Part shown: positions 1 to 7,467 of the stretch, in pieces
Layout: each line of letters begins with the position of its first letter
Position numbering within the stretch: position 1 is the first letter of the stretch
Origin: Acidobacteriota bacterium
Lineage (GTDB): Bacteria > Acidobacteriota > Terriglobia > Terriglobales > SCQP01
Length of the DNA: 12,113 nt
Reading direction: 5' to 3'
Assembly (NCBI GenBank): GCA_021818645.1
Contig: JAKATS010000101.1
Coordinates: 1 to 12,113, forward strand
Made by a program: the position numbers and the translations under genes
The notes under the pieces: generated by a model
What the model was told of the DNA's origin: nothing
Databases searched by the model: none
What the model saw: only the letters and a program-made list of their open reading frames with translations

Positions 1-733
1 GCTGCGGCAGCTCCGCCGGCTGGAACCGGGACTGTTCATCAACCAGACCACGGGCACCTGGCCTTCGCCCTTCTGGCTGCGCTATGTGGATTCCACCTGG
101 CGCGGCGGCGACGATCACAGCTTTTATGGACCGGGGGATCAGCCCCAGCGCTGGATCACTTATCGCGACATGATGACCTATCGCGACGTGGTGCAACGGG
201 CGCCGCTCTATCCCTTGAACTCGCTGATGCTGCACGGCATCATCTACGCCCGGTTGGCGCGGGGGCTGAAACATAGCTCGAACCGGGATTTTGCGGATCA
301 GGTCTGGGATTTTTTCGGCTCAGGCACCCAGACCCAGGAACTCTATCTCACCCCAGCGTTGCTCGATCAGAGCAACTGGCATGATCTGGCCGCGGCCGCG
401 CTTTGGGCGCGGCGGAACGCCGGCACGTTACAGGATACGCACTGGGTGGGCGGCGATCCGGGCCAGGGCCAGGTGTATGGCTGGGCGGCATGGTCCCCCG
501 CACATGCGATCCTGACGCTGCGCAATCCCAGTGCCCGCCCGGCCGTATTTACCGCGGACGCACAAAAATTATTTCAATTGCCGGCTGGGGCGGCGCGCAT
601 ATATCGTATGCGGAGTCCGGAGAATTATCCGGCAGGGCGGGTGATCCGGTTGCAGGCCGGGCATCCGCGGGTGCTGCATCTGCAGCCGTTTGAAGTTTTA
701 GTGCTCGAAAGCGGTCGCCAGCGCCGGGGTTAG
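1..733 (+). CDS. Clan GH-D-like glycoside hydrolase (alpha-galactosidase-like), C-terminal part, 5' end outside window
   Basis: The frame is open from base 2 to the TAG at 731-733, giving 243 visible residues and no start, so the N-terminal part lies upstream of the window. The visible part starts in a segment reading FINQTTGTWPSPFWL, then YVDSTWRGGDD, followed by an aromatic-rich helical stretch and, from about residue 155, a beta-rich C-terminal domain ending in a short hydrophobic strand (VLHLQPFEVLVLE). The WRGGDD block resembles the acid/base region at the end of the TIM barrel in clan GH-D (GH27/GH36-like) enzymes. Relatives are often labelled alpha-galactosidase-like or, misleadingly, 'enterotoxin'. 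The exact family and substrate cannot be told from this fragment. The next gene begins 7 nt after the stop, so they are probably co-transcribed. If exported, the signal peptide would be in the missing part. Confidence 0.7.
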   Translation, partial: LRQLRRLEPGLFINQTTGTWPSPFWLRYVDSTWRGGDDHSFYGPGDQPQRWITYRDMMTYRDVVQRAPLYPLNSLMLHGIIYARLARGLKHSSNRDFADQVWDFFGSGTQTQELYLTPALLDQSNWHDLAAAALWARRNAGTLQDTHWVGGDPGQGQVYGWAAWSPAHAILTLRNPSARPAVFTADAQKLFQLPAGAARIYRMRSPENYPAGRVIRLQAGHPRVLHLQPFEVLVLESGRQRRG

Positions 734-740
734 TCATATC

Positions 741-1694
741 ATGCCGCCAAGCCAACCCTATGCGATCGCGGTGGATCTGGGCGGGACCAATCTTCGCGTG
801 GCCGCCATCAATGCCGATTTTGAGAAGCTGGAGGCACGCTCGCAGGCCACGCAGGTGAGTGAAGGCGCCGCGGCGGCAGTGGACAAGCTTTGCCGGTGCA
901 TCGAGGAAATCATAGCCCGGCTGGGTCCGCCGCTGGGTATCGGGATAGCCTTTCCGGGGCAGGTGGAGCGTGAATCGGGCCGCATTCGGATTGCCGCCAA
1001 CCTGCCCGGCTGGGCGGGATTTGAATTGCGCTCGACGCTGGCCGCACGGCTGCCATATCCAATCCGGCTGGAGCATGACGGCACGGCGGCGGCCATTGGC
1101 GAGTTCTGGCGCGGCGCGGGGGTGGGGAGTGATTCCATGGCCATGCTGACGCTGGGCACCGGCGTGGGTTCGGCGATGATCATCAATCGCCGTATCTGGC
1201 GCGGGAAGGACGGCGGCGCTCCTGAGCTCGGGCATGTGGGGGTGGATTACAACGGCCGTAACTGCGGTTGCGGCGGCCGCGGCTGCCTGGAAAGTTATGT
1301 GTCCGCCCCGGGCATTGCCGTGCTGGCGCGCCGTCATTTTGGTGAAACCCCAGTGACCGCGCGGCGCCTGGCGGAATTGGCCCTGGCGGGCCATCGCGGC
1401 GCGTTGGCGGTCTGGGATGAAATGGCCGCGATTCTGGCCGCCGGCCTGGCGGGCTGGATCAACCTGCTCGACCTGCCGCTGTATGTCATCGGCGGCGGCG
1501 TGAGCCGCTCCTGGCCGGTGTTTGAACCCAGGCTGCGGCGCGAACTCGAACAGCGAAGTTTCCGCTATCGCCGCGGCCAGACCCGGGTGGTTCGCAGCCG
1601 GCTGGAAGAAGCCGGGCTGACCGGCGCGGCGGCGCTGATTGTATCGCCCGCACTTGAAGATTTTCCCGCCCCGGTCTCCACGGCAAGAGAATAA
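741..1694 (+). CDS. ROK-family sugar kinase (glucokinase-like)
   Basis: This is a 317-residue cytoplasmic ROK kinase, a typical family length, that should phosphorylate a hexose with ATP. Visible hallmarks are the phosphate-binding loop DLGGTN (residues 12-17), GIAFPGQV near 70, the catalytic Asp113 in EHDGTAAA (111-118), a second phosphate loop LGTGVGSA near 140, and the ROK zinc site with His165, Cys175, Cys177 and Cys182 in CGCGGRGCLE. The EHDGTAAA block departs from the common ENDANAAA form: His replaces the usual Asn before the catalytic Asp, and Gly-Thr replaces Ala-Asn after it, so sugar preference may differ. There is no DNA-binding N-terminal extension, so it is a kinase rather than a ROK repressor. 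The ATG follows the upstream stop by 7 nt with only a weak GGGG ribosome-binding site. Substrate is unassigned; glucose, galactose, fructose or an amino sugar are all possible. Confidence 0.9.
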   Translation: MPPSQPYAIAVDLGGTNLRVAAINADFEKLEARSQATQVSEGAAAAVDKLCRCIEEIIARLGPPLGIGIAFPGQVERESGRIRIAANLPGWAGFELRSTLAARLPYPIRLEHDGTAAAIGEFWRGAGVGSDSMAMLTLGTGVGSAMIINRRIWRGKDGGAPELGHVGVDYNGRNCGCGGRGCLESYVSAPGIAVLARRHFGETPVTARRLAELALAGHRGALAVWDEMAAILAAGLAGWINLLDLPLYVIGGGVSRSWPVFEPRLRRELEQRSFRYRRGQTRVVRSRLEEAGLTGAAALIVSPALEDFPAPVSTARE

Positions 1695-1762
1695 AATGTG
1701 AAATTTCAGAATGGGGTTGTAGCCAGAATGGATTGATTAACGTTAACAATAAAGGAAAGTTG
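1695..1762. promoter_or_regulatory. AT-rich spacer with two small palindromes, possible internal promoter/operator
   Basis: This 68-bp gap is the longest in the plus-strand block and is clearly AT-rich against GC-rich neighbours. It contains two perfect 10-bp palindromes, TGAAATTTCA (1699-1708) and TTAACGTTAA (1737-1746). The second has the central CG and AT-rich arms of LacI-family operators and is loosely extended by ATTG on the left and CAAT on the right. I see no convincing -35/-10 pair. A promoter for the downstream four genes is an inference from composition and position only. Confidence 0.35.
1752..1756 (+). promoter_or_regulatory. Ribosome-binding site (AAGGA) for the alginate-lyase-family gene
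   Basis: AAGGA ends 6 nt before the ATG at 1763. The same sequence and spacing precede the two following genes. It favours 1763 over an upstream in-frame TTG at 1733, which would add ten residues before the signal peptide and lacks a ribosome-binding site. Confidence 0.75.
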
Positions 1763-3028
1763 ATGAATAGAAGGAAATCCAGGCGGCCACGCCGGCCTCG
1801 CGGGCACCCTGCCTGGCGCGGGCTGGCCGGGTTCGCATGCGGCATGATGCTCATGCTGGGCTCGGCCGGGGCGCAGATGGCGCCGCGGGTATTTTTGCTG
1901 CACCGGCAATCGCTGATGGGCTTGCGCGCCCGGCTGTGCCGGCAGCCATGGTCACCGGCTCTTGCCGCCTTCCTGGACCAGCTGCGGAAACAAGCGCGGC
2001 GCGCAATGCATGCCGGACCCTTTTCAGTGATGGATAAATCTTATATACCTCCCAGCGGAAACAAGCATGATTACATGAGCTGGGCCCCGTATTTCTGGCC
2101 CAATCCGCGAACTTCCCACGGCCTGCCATATATCCGGCGCGATGGGTTGCGCAATCCGCAGATTAAGAAAATAACCGATCATGATGAACTGCACCGGCTG
2201 ATACCGGCTGTGGAAACGCTGGCCCTGGCCTATTTTCTGATGCGCCGCCAGCGCTATGCTTCCCATGCGGCGCATCTGATTCGGGTCTGGTTTCTGGACC
2301 CGGCCACGTACATGAAACCCAACCTGAACTATGCCCAGGGCATTCCCGGGCGCGTAACCGGAAGGGGCATCGGGGTGATTGACACCGCGGGATTCCCGCA
2401 TCTGATAGATGCGCTGGGTTTGCTGGCCGGCTCGCCAGCCTGGACTCCGGCGGATCAGGCCGGCATGGTGCGCTGGTTTACGCATTATCTGCACTGGCTG
2501 CTCACCAGCCGCAATGGCCGGGCTGAGCAGGCCGCCAAAAATAATCACGGGACCTGGTATGACGTGCAAGCGGCCGATGAGGCTCTCTTTACCAGCCAAC
2601 CCGGGCTGGCCCGGAGGATTCTTGTACGCGCGCGCCGGCGGCGCATCGCCCGGCAGATTGCCGCCAATGGCCGCGAGCCGCTTGAAACGGTGCGGACGCA
2701 ATCCTTTCAATACTCAATGATGAATCTGCGCGGGCTCTGCGAACTGGTGCGGCTGGGGCATTTCGCGGGCGTGGATTTATGGCGCTACCGTTCGCCGCAG
2801 GGCGCCGGAATTGTGACCGCGCTCGATTATCTGTTGCCCTATGCATTGGGCGGAAAGCGCTGGCCCTATCACGAGATCACCCGCTGGTCGCCGCGCGGGT
2901 TGCGTCCCATGCTGTGGGCCGCGGTTCGGCATGATCGGTCGCGCTCGGCCGCACTGCTTGCCGCACTGCGCCAGATTGGATTTACACCCAAGGAAAAAAT
3001 ATGGCTGAATCTCGGCTGGCAAAACTAA
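1763..3028 (+). CDS. Secreted alginate-lyase-family protein (PL5/PL38-like polysaccharide lyase)
   Basis: From the ATG at 1763 the product is 421 residues. The start is very Arg-rich (MNRRKSRRPRRPRG), followed by a hydrophobic stretch (GLAGFACGMMLMLGSAG) and a likely signal-peptidase site after AGA near residue 38, so it should be exported. The rest matches the all-alpha-helical alginate lyase domain: KHDYMSWAPYFWPNP (101-115), a helical middle, then NNHGTWYDVQ (260-269), whose Asn, His and Tyr are the expected substrate and catalytic residues. Family members cleave uronate-containing chains (alginate, glucuronan or similar) by beta-elimination, leaving 4,5-unsaturated uronates. The NNHGTWYD form seems closer to the PL38-type branch than to classical PL5 mannuronate lyase, so the substrate should not be taken as alginate. 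Its 3' end overlaps the next gene by 28 bp, implying translational coupling. Confidence 0.85.
   Translation: MNRRKSRRPRRPRGHPAWRGLAGFACGMMLMLGSAGAQMAPRVFLLHRQSLMGLRARLCRQPWSPALAAFLDQLRKQARRAMHAGPFSVMDKSYIPPSGNKHDYMSWAPYFWPNPRTSHGLPYIRRDGLRNPQIKKITDHDELHRLIPAVETLALAYFLMRRQRYASHAAHLIRVWFLDPATYMKPNLNYAQGIPGRVTGRGIGVIDTAGFPHLIDALGLLAGSPAWTPADQAGMVRWFTHYLHWLLTSRNGRAEQAAKNNHGTWYDVQAADEALFTSQPGLARRILVRARRRRIARQIAANGREPLETVRTQSFQYSMMNLRGLCELVRLGHFAGVDLWRYRSPQGAGIVTALDYLLPYALGGKRWPYHEITRWSPRGLRPMLWAAVRHDRSRSAALLAALRQIGFTPKEKIWLNLGWQN
2990..2994 (+). promoter_or_regulatory. Ribosome-binding site (AAGGA) inside the lyase gene, for the beta-helix gene
   Basis: AAGGA ends 6 nt before the ATG at 3001 and lies within the last codons of the lyase gene. 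It supports the overlapping start at 3001. Confidence 0.75.
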
Positions 3029-5709
3029 CCTTGACGGCCGCGGTGCCCGCGGTTCTGCTCGCATTGGCCGCGGCGCCGCGCAACCAGGGCGCTCGCAGCC
3101 GCCAGGCGCCCCGGCGGCTATATGTATCGGTGCAGGGCGCGGGCAGCAATCCGGGTACACGCCAGAGACCTTTGCGCACGCTGCGCCAGGCGCGCGACCG
3201 GGTACGGCGTCTGCTGGCGCTAAAACCAGGGCCGATCGTGGTTGAAATCGCCGGAGGCGTTTACCGGCTGCGGCGGAAGCTGCGTTTCCGCGCTCAGGAT
3301 TCCGGCGCGCCGGGGCAGTTAATTGTTTATCGCGCGATGTCCGGCGCGCGCGTGATCATCAGCGGCGGCGTTCGCATTACCGGCTGGCGGCCGGTCCCGG
3401 GCCGGCGGAATTTATGGAGTGCCGGCGCGCCCGCCGGGTTTCCAGGCACGCGCCAGCTTTATATCAATGGGGTACGGGCGCGCCGCGCCCGCGGCCGTTT
3501 ACCAGCCCGTCTGCAAAAAACCGCGGCGGGATATATCGCCAGCAACCGCGTGATGGCGCGGTGGCGCAATCCCGCCCAGATCGAGTTCGTCTATACCGGC
3601 GGCAATGGCCTCTGGTCCGAACCCTCGGTGGGTTTAGGCGCCTGGACGGAACCGCGCTGCCCGGTAGCCCATATCCAGGGCCGGATTATCACCATGGCCG
3701 AACCCTGCTGGCGCAACTCCACGGAACGCATTATGCTGCCGCGCGGTTCGCGGTTTCATCGCACCGCCAATCTGGTGGGGCCGGCGAGCGTGGGCCGTAA
3801 ACCGGCGTATGCCGTGAATGTCTATGATTTTCTGGGCGTGCCCGGACAATGGTACTTCGATCCTGTGCAGAAACGGTTTTATTACACACCCCGCGCAGGT
3901 GAAAACCTGCGCACGGCGGATGTGGAAGCGCCCATGCTGCAGACGTTGATCGAGGGTGTGGGCTCTCCCCGGCGGCCGTTGCGTCATCTGGAATTTCAAG
4001 GGCTGCGCTTCGAATATGCGGGGTGGCTCTCTCCTTCGACTCCCGAAGGTTTTTCCGAAATCCAGGCGAACTATATGGTGACCGGGCGGCATGGTTATGA
4101 CCGGCAGGCGCTTTGTCATTTTGCCCCCCAGGGGAAATGCCCCTTCGGCGCCTGGACTCCCACGCCGGGTAATCTGGCATTCCGGTATGACCACGATGTG
4201 CGCTTTCAGGACGATGTATTTGCTCATCTCGGCGCGGCGGGGTTGGCATTGGGGAATGGATCGCAACACGACCGGGTGATCGGCTGCGTATTTACCGATA
4301 TTTCGGGCAATGGAATGGATTTGGGCAATGTCAATCGCCCGCAGGCCGCGGCTCCGGAGCAGACCAGGGGAAATCTTATAGCTGACAATCATATCTATAA
4401 TGTCGCGGCGCAATATCATGGCGGGGTGGGCATTGACGTGGGTTATGCCCGCGATACCCGCATGATTCATAATCAGCTCGATCATCTGCCCTACACCGCT
4501 ATTTCCATCGGGTGGGGCGGTTGGCCGGACAAGATTCACCGTGCAGGGGTGGAGAATTTTTCACACCGCAATCTCATCGCCCATAACCTGATCTTCAAGC
4601 ACATGCTGCTGCTCGCCGATGGCGGAGGCATATATACGCAGGGCCGCACGGGCCCCAGTTTACGGGCGGGCGAGAAGGTGATTGCGAATGTGGTGCGAAA
4701 CCAGTTCAGCACCGGCCACGCCATCTATACCGATAATGGCTCGTCGGAAATCACGGTCGCCCGCAATGTAATCTTCCAAACTAATTTTGACAATTGGGGC
4801 TCGCGCCATCGGGACTATTACGATGGCCGGCAGGGCCATAATTTCGATCCTCTGGCGATTCTCGATAACGCCTGGCAGCAAGGTGACCCCGACAGCCGGC
4901 GCCGGCAGGTAACCGAAGCCGGCAATCGGATCATTGTCCGGCTGGGGCAGGCGCCGCGTTCTGTGATGCGAGCGGCCGGGTTGCAGCCGGCCTACCGCGG
5001 CATTTTACAAATTCAGGTCGGGCCAAAGACGGCGCCGGCCGCTCCCCAACGCGTGGCGGCATGGGCCGGTCGTGATTATGCCCTGGTGAGCTGGAATCCT
5101 CCGGCGTTCAATGGCGGTGCGCCCATCCTCAGTTATGAGGTGCGATATGGCGGAAAAGGTGTCGCCACCATACCAGCCGAATTATTTTTACGCCAGGGCT
5201 ATATCCGGATCGCGGGACTCACGCCCGGACGCGGCTATCGTTTCGTGGTTGCATCGCGTAACCGGTATGGTTTGAGTTCCCCCTCGTTGCCTTCCGCCCG
5301 GGTGATGGCCGGCCCGGAGGTTTTCTCCGCACCGGCAGCGCCGGCCCGTGTCTGGGCGTTCAGGCAAAATCGCCGCGCCAGTATTCACTGGAAAGCGCCC
5401 AGGTGGCCGCGCCATGCCCCTGCGGTAAAACGTTGGGCTCCCATTGTGGCCTACGAAGTGATGGTGCGGCCCGGACTGCGGCATCCGGTCATCGCAGTGA
5501 CGGACCGCGTGCTGCACAATTCCCCGCATCGAACCGTGTTTCTCGTTTCCGGGCGCACGGCCGAGGTGCTGGCCGGCGGGCATACGACCTTTATCTCCAT
5601 CGGCGGATTGCATCCCGGCGTGCCGTATCGTTTCGGCGTGCGGGCGATCAGCGCGGACCAGCAGCATGGCTCCGCGGCCTGGATTCGCCGCGGCCAACAT
5701 GTCCGTTAA
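3001..5709 (+). CDS. Secreted right-handed parallel beta-helix protein (GH141-like) with two C-terminal fibronectin III domains
   Basis: The product is 902 residues. A signal peptide is visible at the start (LTLTAAVPAVLLALAAA, residues 9-25). Residues about 40-130 contain LYVSVQGAGSNPGT, a GGVYRL strand and an IISGGVRITGW strand, the N-terminal pattern of GH141-like beta-helix proteins. Next come LYINGVRARRARG and the block WYFDPVQKRFYYTP (about 283-296), then a long ladder of beta-helix turns rich in Asn, Asp, His and Gly to about residue 670. Two fibronectin type III domains follow, beginning near 677 (with SWNPPAFNGGAPILSYEV) and near 775. Characterised GH141 members act on plant glycans (alpha-L-fucosidase on rhamnogalacturonan II, xylanase), so an extracellular role on complex plant polysaccharide is likely but the linkage is unknown. 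The fibronectin domains probably act as spacers or surface contacts. The gene overlaps the lyase by 28 bp and ends 22 nt before the next start. Confidence 0.8.
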   Translation: MAESRLAKLTLTAAVPAVLLALAAAPRNQGARSRQAPRRLYVSVQGAGSNPGTRQRPLRTLRQARDRVRRLLALKPGPIVVEIAGGVYRLRRKLRFRAQDSGAPGQLIVYRAMSGARVIISGGVRITGWRPVPGRRNLWSAGAPAGFPGTRQLYINGVRARRARGRLPARLQKTAAGYIASNRVMARWRNPAQIEFVYTGGNGLWSEPSVGLGAWTEPRCPVAHIQGRIITMAEPCWRNSTERIMLPRGSRFHRTANLVGPASVGRKPAYAVNVYDFLGVPGQWYFDPVQKRFYYTPRAGENLRTADVEAPMLQTLIEGVGSPRRPLRHLEFQGLRFEYAGWLSPSTPEGFSEIQANYMVTGRHGYDRQALCHFAPQGKCPFGAWTPTPGNLAFRYDHDVRFQDDVFAHLGAAGLALGNGSQHDRVIGCVFTDISGNGMDLGNVNRPQAAAPEQTRGNLIADNHIYNVAAQYHGGVGIDVGYARDTRMIHNQLDHLPYTAISIGWGGWPDKIHRAGVENFSHRNLIAHNLIFKHMLLLADGGGIYTQGRTGPSLRAGEKVIANVVRNQFSTGHAIYTDNGSSEITVARNVIFQTNFDNWGSRHRDYYDGRQGHNFDPLAILDNAWQQGDPDSRRRQVTEAGNRIIVRLGQAPRSVMRAAGLQPAYRGILQIQVGPKTAPAAPQRVAAWAGRDYALVSWNPPAFNGGAPILSYEVRYGGKGVATIPAELFLRQGYIRIAGLTPGRGYRFVVASRNRYGLSSPSLPSARVMAGPEVFSAPAAPARVWAFRQNRRASIHWKAPRWPRHAPAVKRWAPIVAYEVMVRPGLRHPVIAVTDRVLHNSPHRTVFLVSGRTAEVLAGGHTTFISIGGLHPGVPYRFGVRAISADQQHGSAAWIRRGQHVR

Positions 5710-5720
5710 TCATTTTGCGA

Positions 5721-5725
5721 AAGGA
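5721..5725 (+). promoter_or_regulatory. Ribosome-binding site (AAGGA) for the GH28 gene
   Basis: AAGGA ends 6 nt before the ATG at 5732. It decides that start over two earlier in-frame starts, 5666 and 5699, which overlap the previous gene and would bury the twin-arginine signal behind extra residues. Confidence 0.75.
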
Positions 5726-5731
5726 TCCCTT

Positions 5732-7429
5732 ATGGCCTCTATCATTTCCCGCCGCGGACTTCTGGGTGGGCTGCCGGTAGCTTGGGCTGGCATGACCGCC
5801 GGCATTGCGTCTATTCCCCGGGGAACCCTCGGGAGCCATGCCTCTCCATCCGCCGGGCAAATCTTCGATATTCGCAGTTATGGCGCACGTGGAGATGGGC
5901 GCACGCTGGATACAAAAGCGCTGCAGTCCGCCGTGGATGCCTGTCATCAGGCGCGCGCCGGCGTGGTGTATGTCCCGGCCGGAACTTTCCTGATCGGCAC
6001 AGTGCAATTGAAAAGCTGGGTCACGCTGCATCTGGCGGCCGGCGCCACGCTCTTGGGCAGCAGCGACGGGCGGGATTATTATCCAGCGCGCGAGATTCCC
6101 CTGGGCGGGGTGCCCGGCGATGCCACTTTGCGCGATGGCCATGTGGGCCTGCTCTATGCGGTAAACGCCGAAAATATCACCCTGGAAGGCCCGGGCACGA
6201 TTGACGGCCAGGGCGCGGAATTTCGCCGCGGTCTACATGGCGCGCCGCCGCCCTCCGGCCGAGGCGGCGGACGGAGGCCTTTTCAACTTTTGCTGTACCG
6301 CTGCCGGCAGGTGCGGGTGCGTGATATGTTTTTCACCCGCGGCGCTTACCATTGCCTGCGTCTGGTGGAATGCCGGTTCGCCTGGTTCGATAACCTGCAT
6401 ATTCTGAATCGCGTGAACGGCAATAATGACGGTTTTCATTTCATCAGTTGTGAATACGCCCACGTCAATGGCTGCGATGTGCTGTCGGGCGATGATGCCT
6501 GTGCCCTGTTCGGCAGTTGCCGCAATATCACCATTGCCAACAGCAGTTTCAGCACCCGTTGGTCGGTGTTTCGCTTTGGCGGAGGAACTGCCGAAAATAT
6601 TACGATTTCGAATTGCATACTGCACGAGGTTTATGGCTGCCCCATCAAAATGCAATGCAATCCCGGGGCGCGGTTTGAAAATATTTCATTTGCCAACCTG
6701 CTGCTGCAAAACGTCACCGGACCGATTCATATCGGAAACGGTCCCAGCCCGCGCTATCGCCGCGGCCGGCCCCCGCAGGCGCCGGCCCATGCCGAAGTCA
6801 CCCATCCCGGAATCGTTCGCAATATTTCGTTCAGTCACTGCAACATTCGCGTGGTCAATCCCCGGCATCAGCCGGATTTGCTGCCTTGGCATATTGGTTA
6901 CAGGTCGGGAGAAGTGCACTCGTGCGTGGCGCTGAATGCCATGGGCAATTCATGGCTGGAAAATATCAGCTTTGACGATGTGCGAATTTCCTATCCCGGA
7001 GGGGGCACGGCGGCCATGGCGGCCATTAGGAATGTGCCGGAGATCTCGGGTGAATATTTCATGAATGGACCGCTGCCGGCCTGGGCCGTTTACGCCCGCA
7101 ACGTACGCGGGCTGGAACTGGCCAATATGCGTTTTGAACTGCGCGCGGCCGATCTGCGCCCGGCTTTGAACTTGATCCATGTGGACGACGGCGTCCTGGC
7201 CAACTGCACGCTGGCGGGGCCGGCTCGCTCCCGGGCGGCATTGCGCGTTGAGGCGGCCAGAAACTGCCTGGTGACCGCGCCGCGCCTGCTGGCGCCGGCG
7301 CCGGTATTCCTTGAAGCCGCGGGGGATTGCCGCGATATGGTTGTGAATGGCGGTGATCTTAGCCGCGCCGGGCAGCTCTTGGACTGCCGCGATGGCGCCA
7401 GGCAATCAGAATTTAAAGTGCGAGAATAG
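5732..7429 (+). CDS. GH28-family (polygalacturonase-like) glycoside hydrolase with Tat-type signal
   Basis: From 5732 the protein has 565 residues. It begins with a twin-arginine signal (ISRRGLLGG near residues 5-13, then a hydrophobic region), so folded export through Tat is likely. The mature part opens with FDIRSYGARGDG, the usual start of GH28-type beta-helices, then VVYVPAGTFLIGTVQLKS, ENITLEGPGTIDGQG and a ladder of short beta turns. The catalytic aspartates are present: Asp233 in NNDGFHF and Asp254/Asp255 in GDDAC. The canonical GHG histidine is not seen; the matching stretch reads STRWSVFRFGGG (about 274-285), and the usual RIK motif appears as PIK (304-306). The fold and acid pair point to hydrolysis of galacturonan or rhamnogalacturonan-type bonds, but the altered subsite suggests a non-standard specificity. 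It sits 22 nt after the beta-helix gene and 38 nt before the propeller gene. Confidence 0.88.
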   Translation: MASIISRRGLLGGLPVAWAGMTAGIASIPRGTLGSHASPSAGQIFDIRSYGARGDGRTLDTKALQSAVDACHQARAGVVYVPAGTFLIGTVQLKSWVTLHLAAGATLLGSSDGRDYYPAREIPLGGVPGDATLRDGHVGLLYAVNAENITLEGPGTIDGQGAEFRRGLHGAPPPSGRGGGRRPFQLLLYRCRQVRVRDMFFTRGAYHCLRLVECRFAWFDNLHILNRVNGNNDGFHFISCEYAHVNGCDVLSGDDACALFGSCRNITIANSSFSTRWSVFRFGGGTAENITISNCILHEVYGCPIKMQCNPGARFENISFANLLLQNVTGPIHIGNGPSPRYRRGRPPQAPAHAEVTHPGIVRNISFSHCNIRVVNPRHQPDLLPWHIGYRSGEVHSCVALNAMGNSWLENISFDDVRISYPGGGTAAMAAIRNVPEISGEYFMNGPLPAWAVYARNVRGLELANMRFELRAADLRPALNLIHVDDGVLANCTLAGPARSRAALRVEAARNCLVTAPRLLAPAPVFLEAAGDCRDMVVNGGDLSRAGQLLDCRDGARQSEFKVRE

Positions 7430-7467
7430 ACAGGAAAATCAGCGGTTCCCATACGACACTTCAACGC

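Noticed and set aside
549..1394. Long open frame on the minus strand (281 codons) opposite the first gene and the ROK kinase
   Set aside because: It lies antisense to two well-supported genes, is Arg/Pro/Ala-rich without recognisable motifs, and is expected from GC-rich codon bias.
1733..1762. Upstream TTG start for the lyase gene
   Set aside because: It has no ribosome-binding site, while the ATG at 1763 has AAGGA at the same 6-nt spacing as its neighbours.
2024..2710. Minus-strand open frame (228 codons) opposite the lyase gene
   Set aside because: It is a shadow of the coding strand in GC-rich DNA with no recognisable domain.
3634..4539. Long minus-strand open frame (301 codons) opposite the beta-helix gene
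   Set aside because: No family motif or ribosome-binding site was seen, and it is fully covered by a strong plus-strand gene.
5666..5731. Earlier starts (5666, 5699) for the GH28 gene
   Set aside because: They overlap the preceding gene and would place 11-22 extra residues before the twin-arginine signal; the site at 5732 has the best ribosome-binding site.
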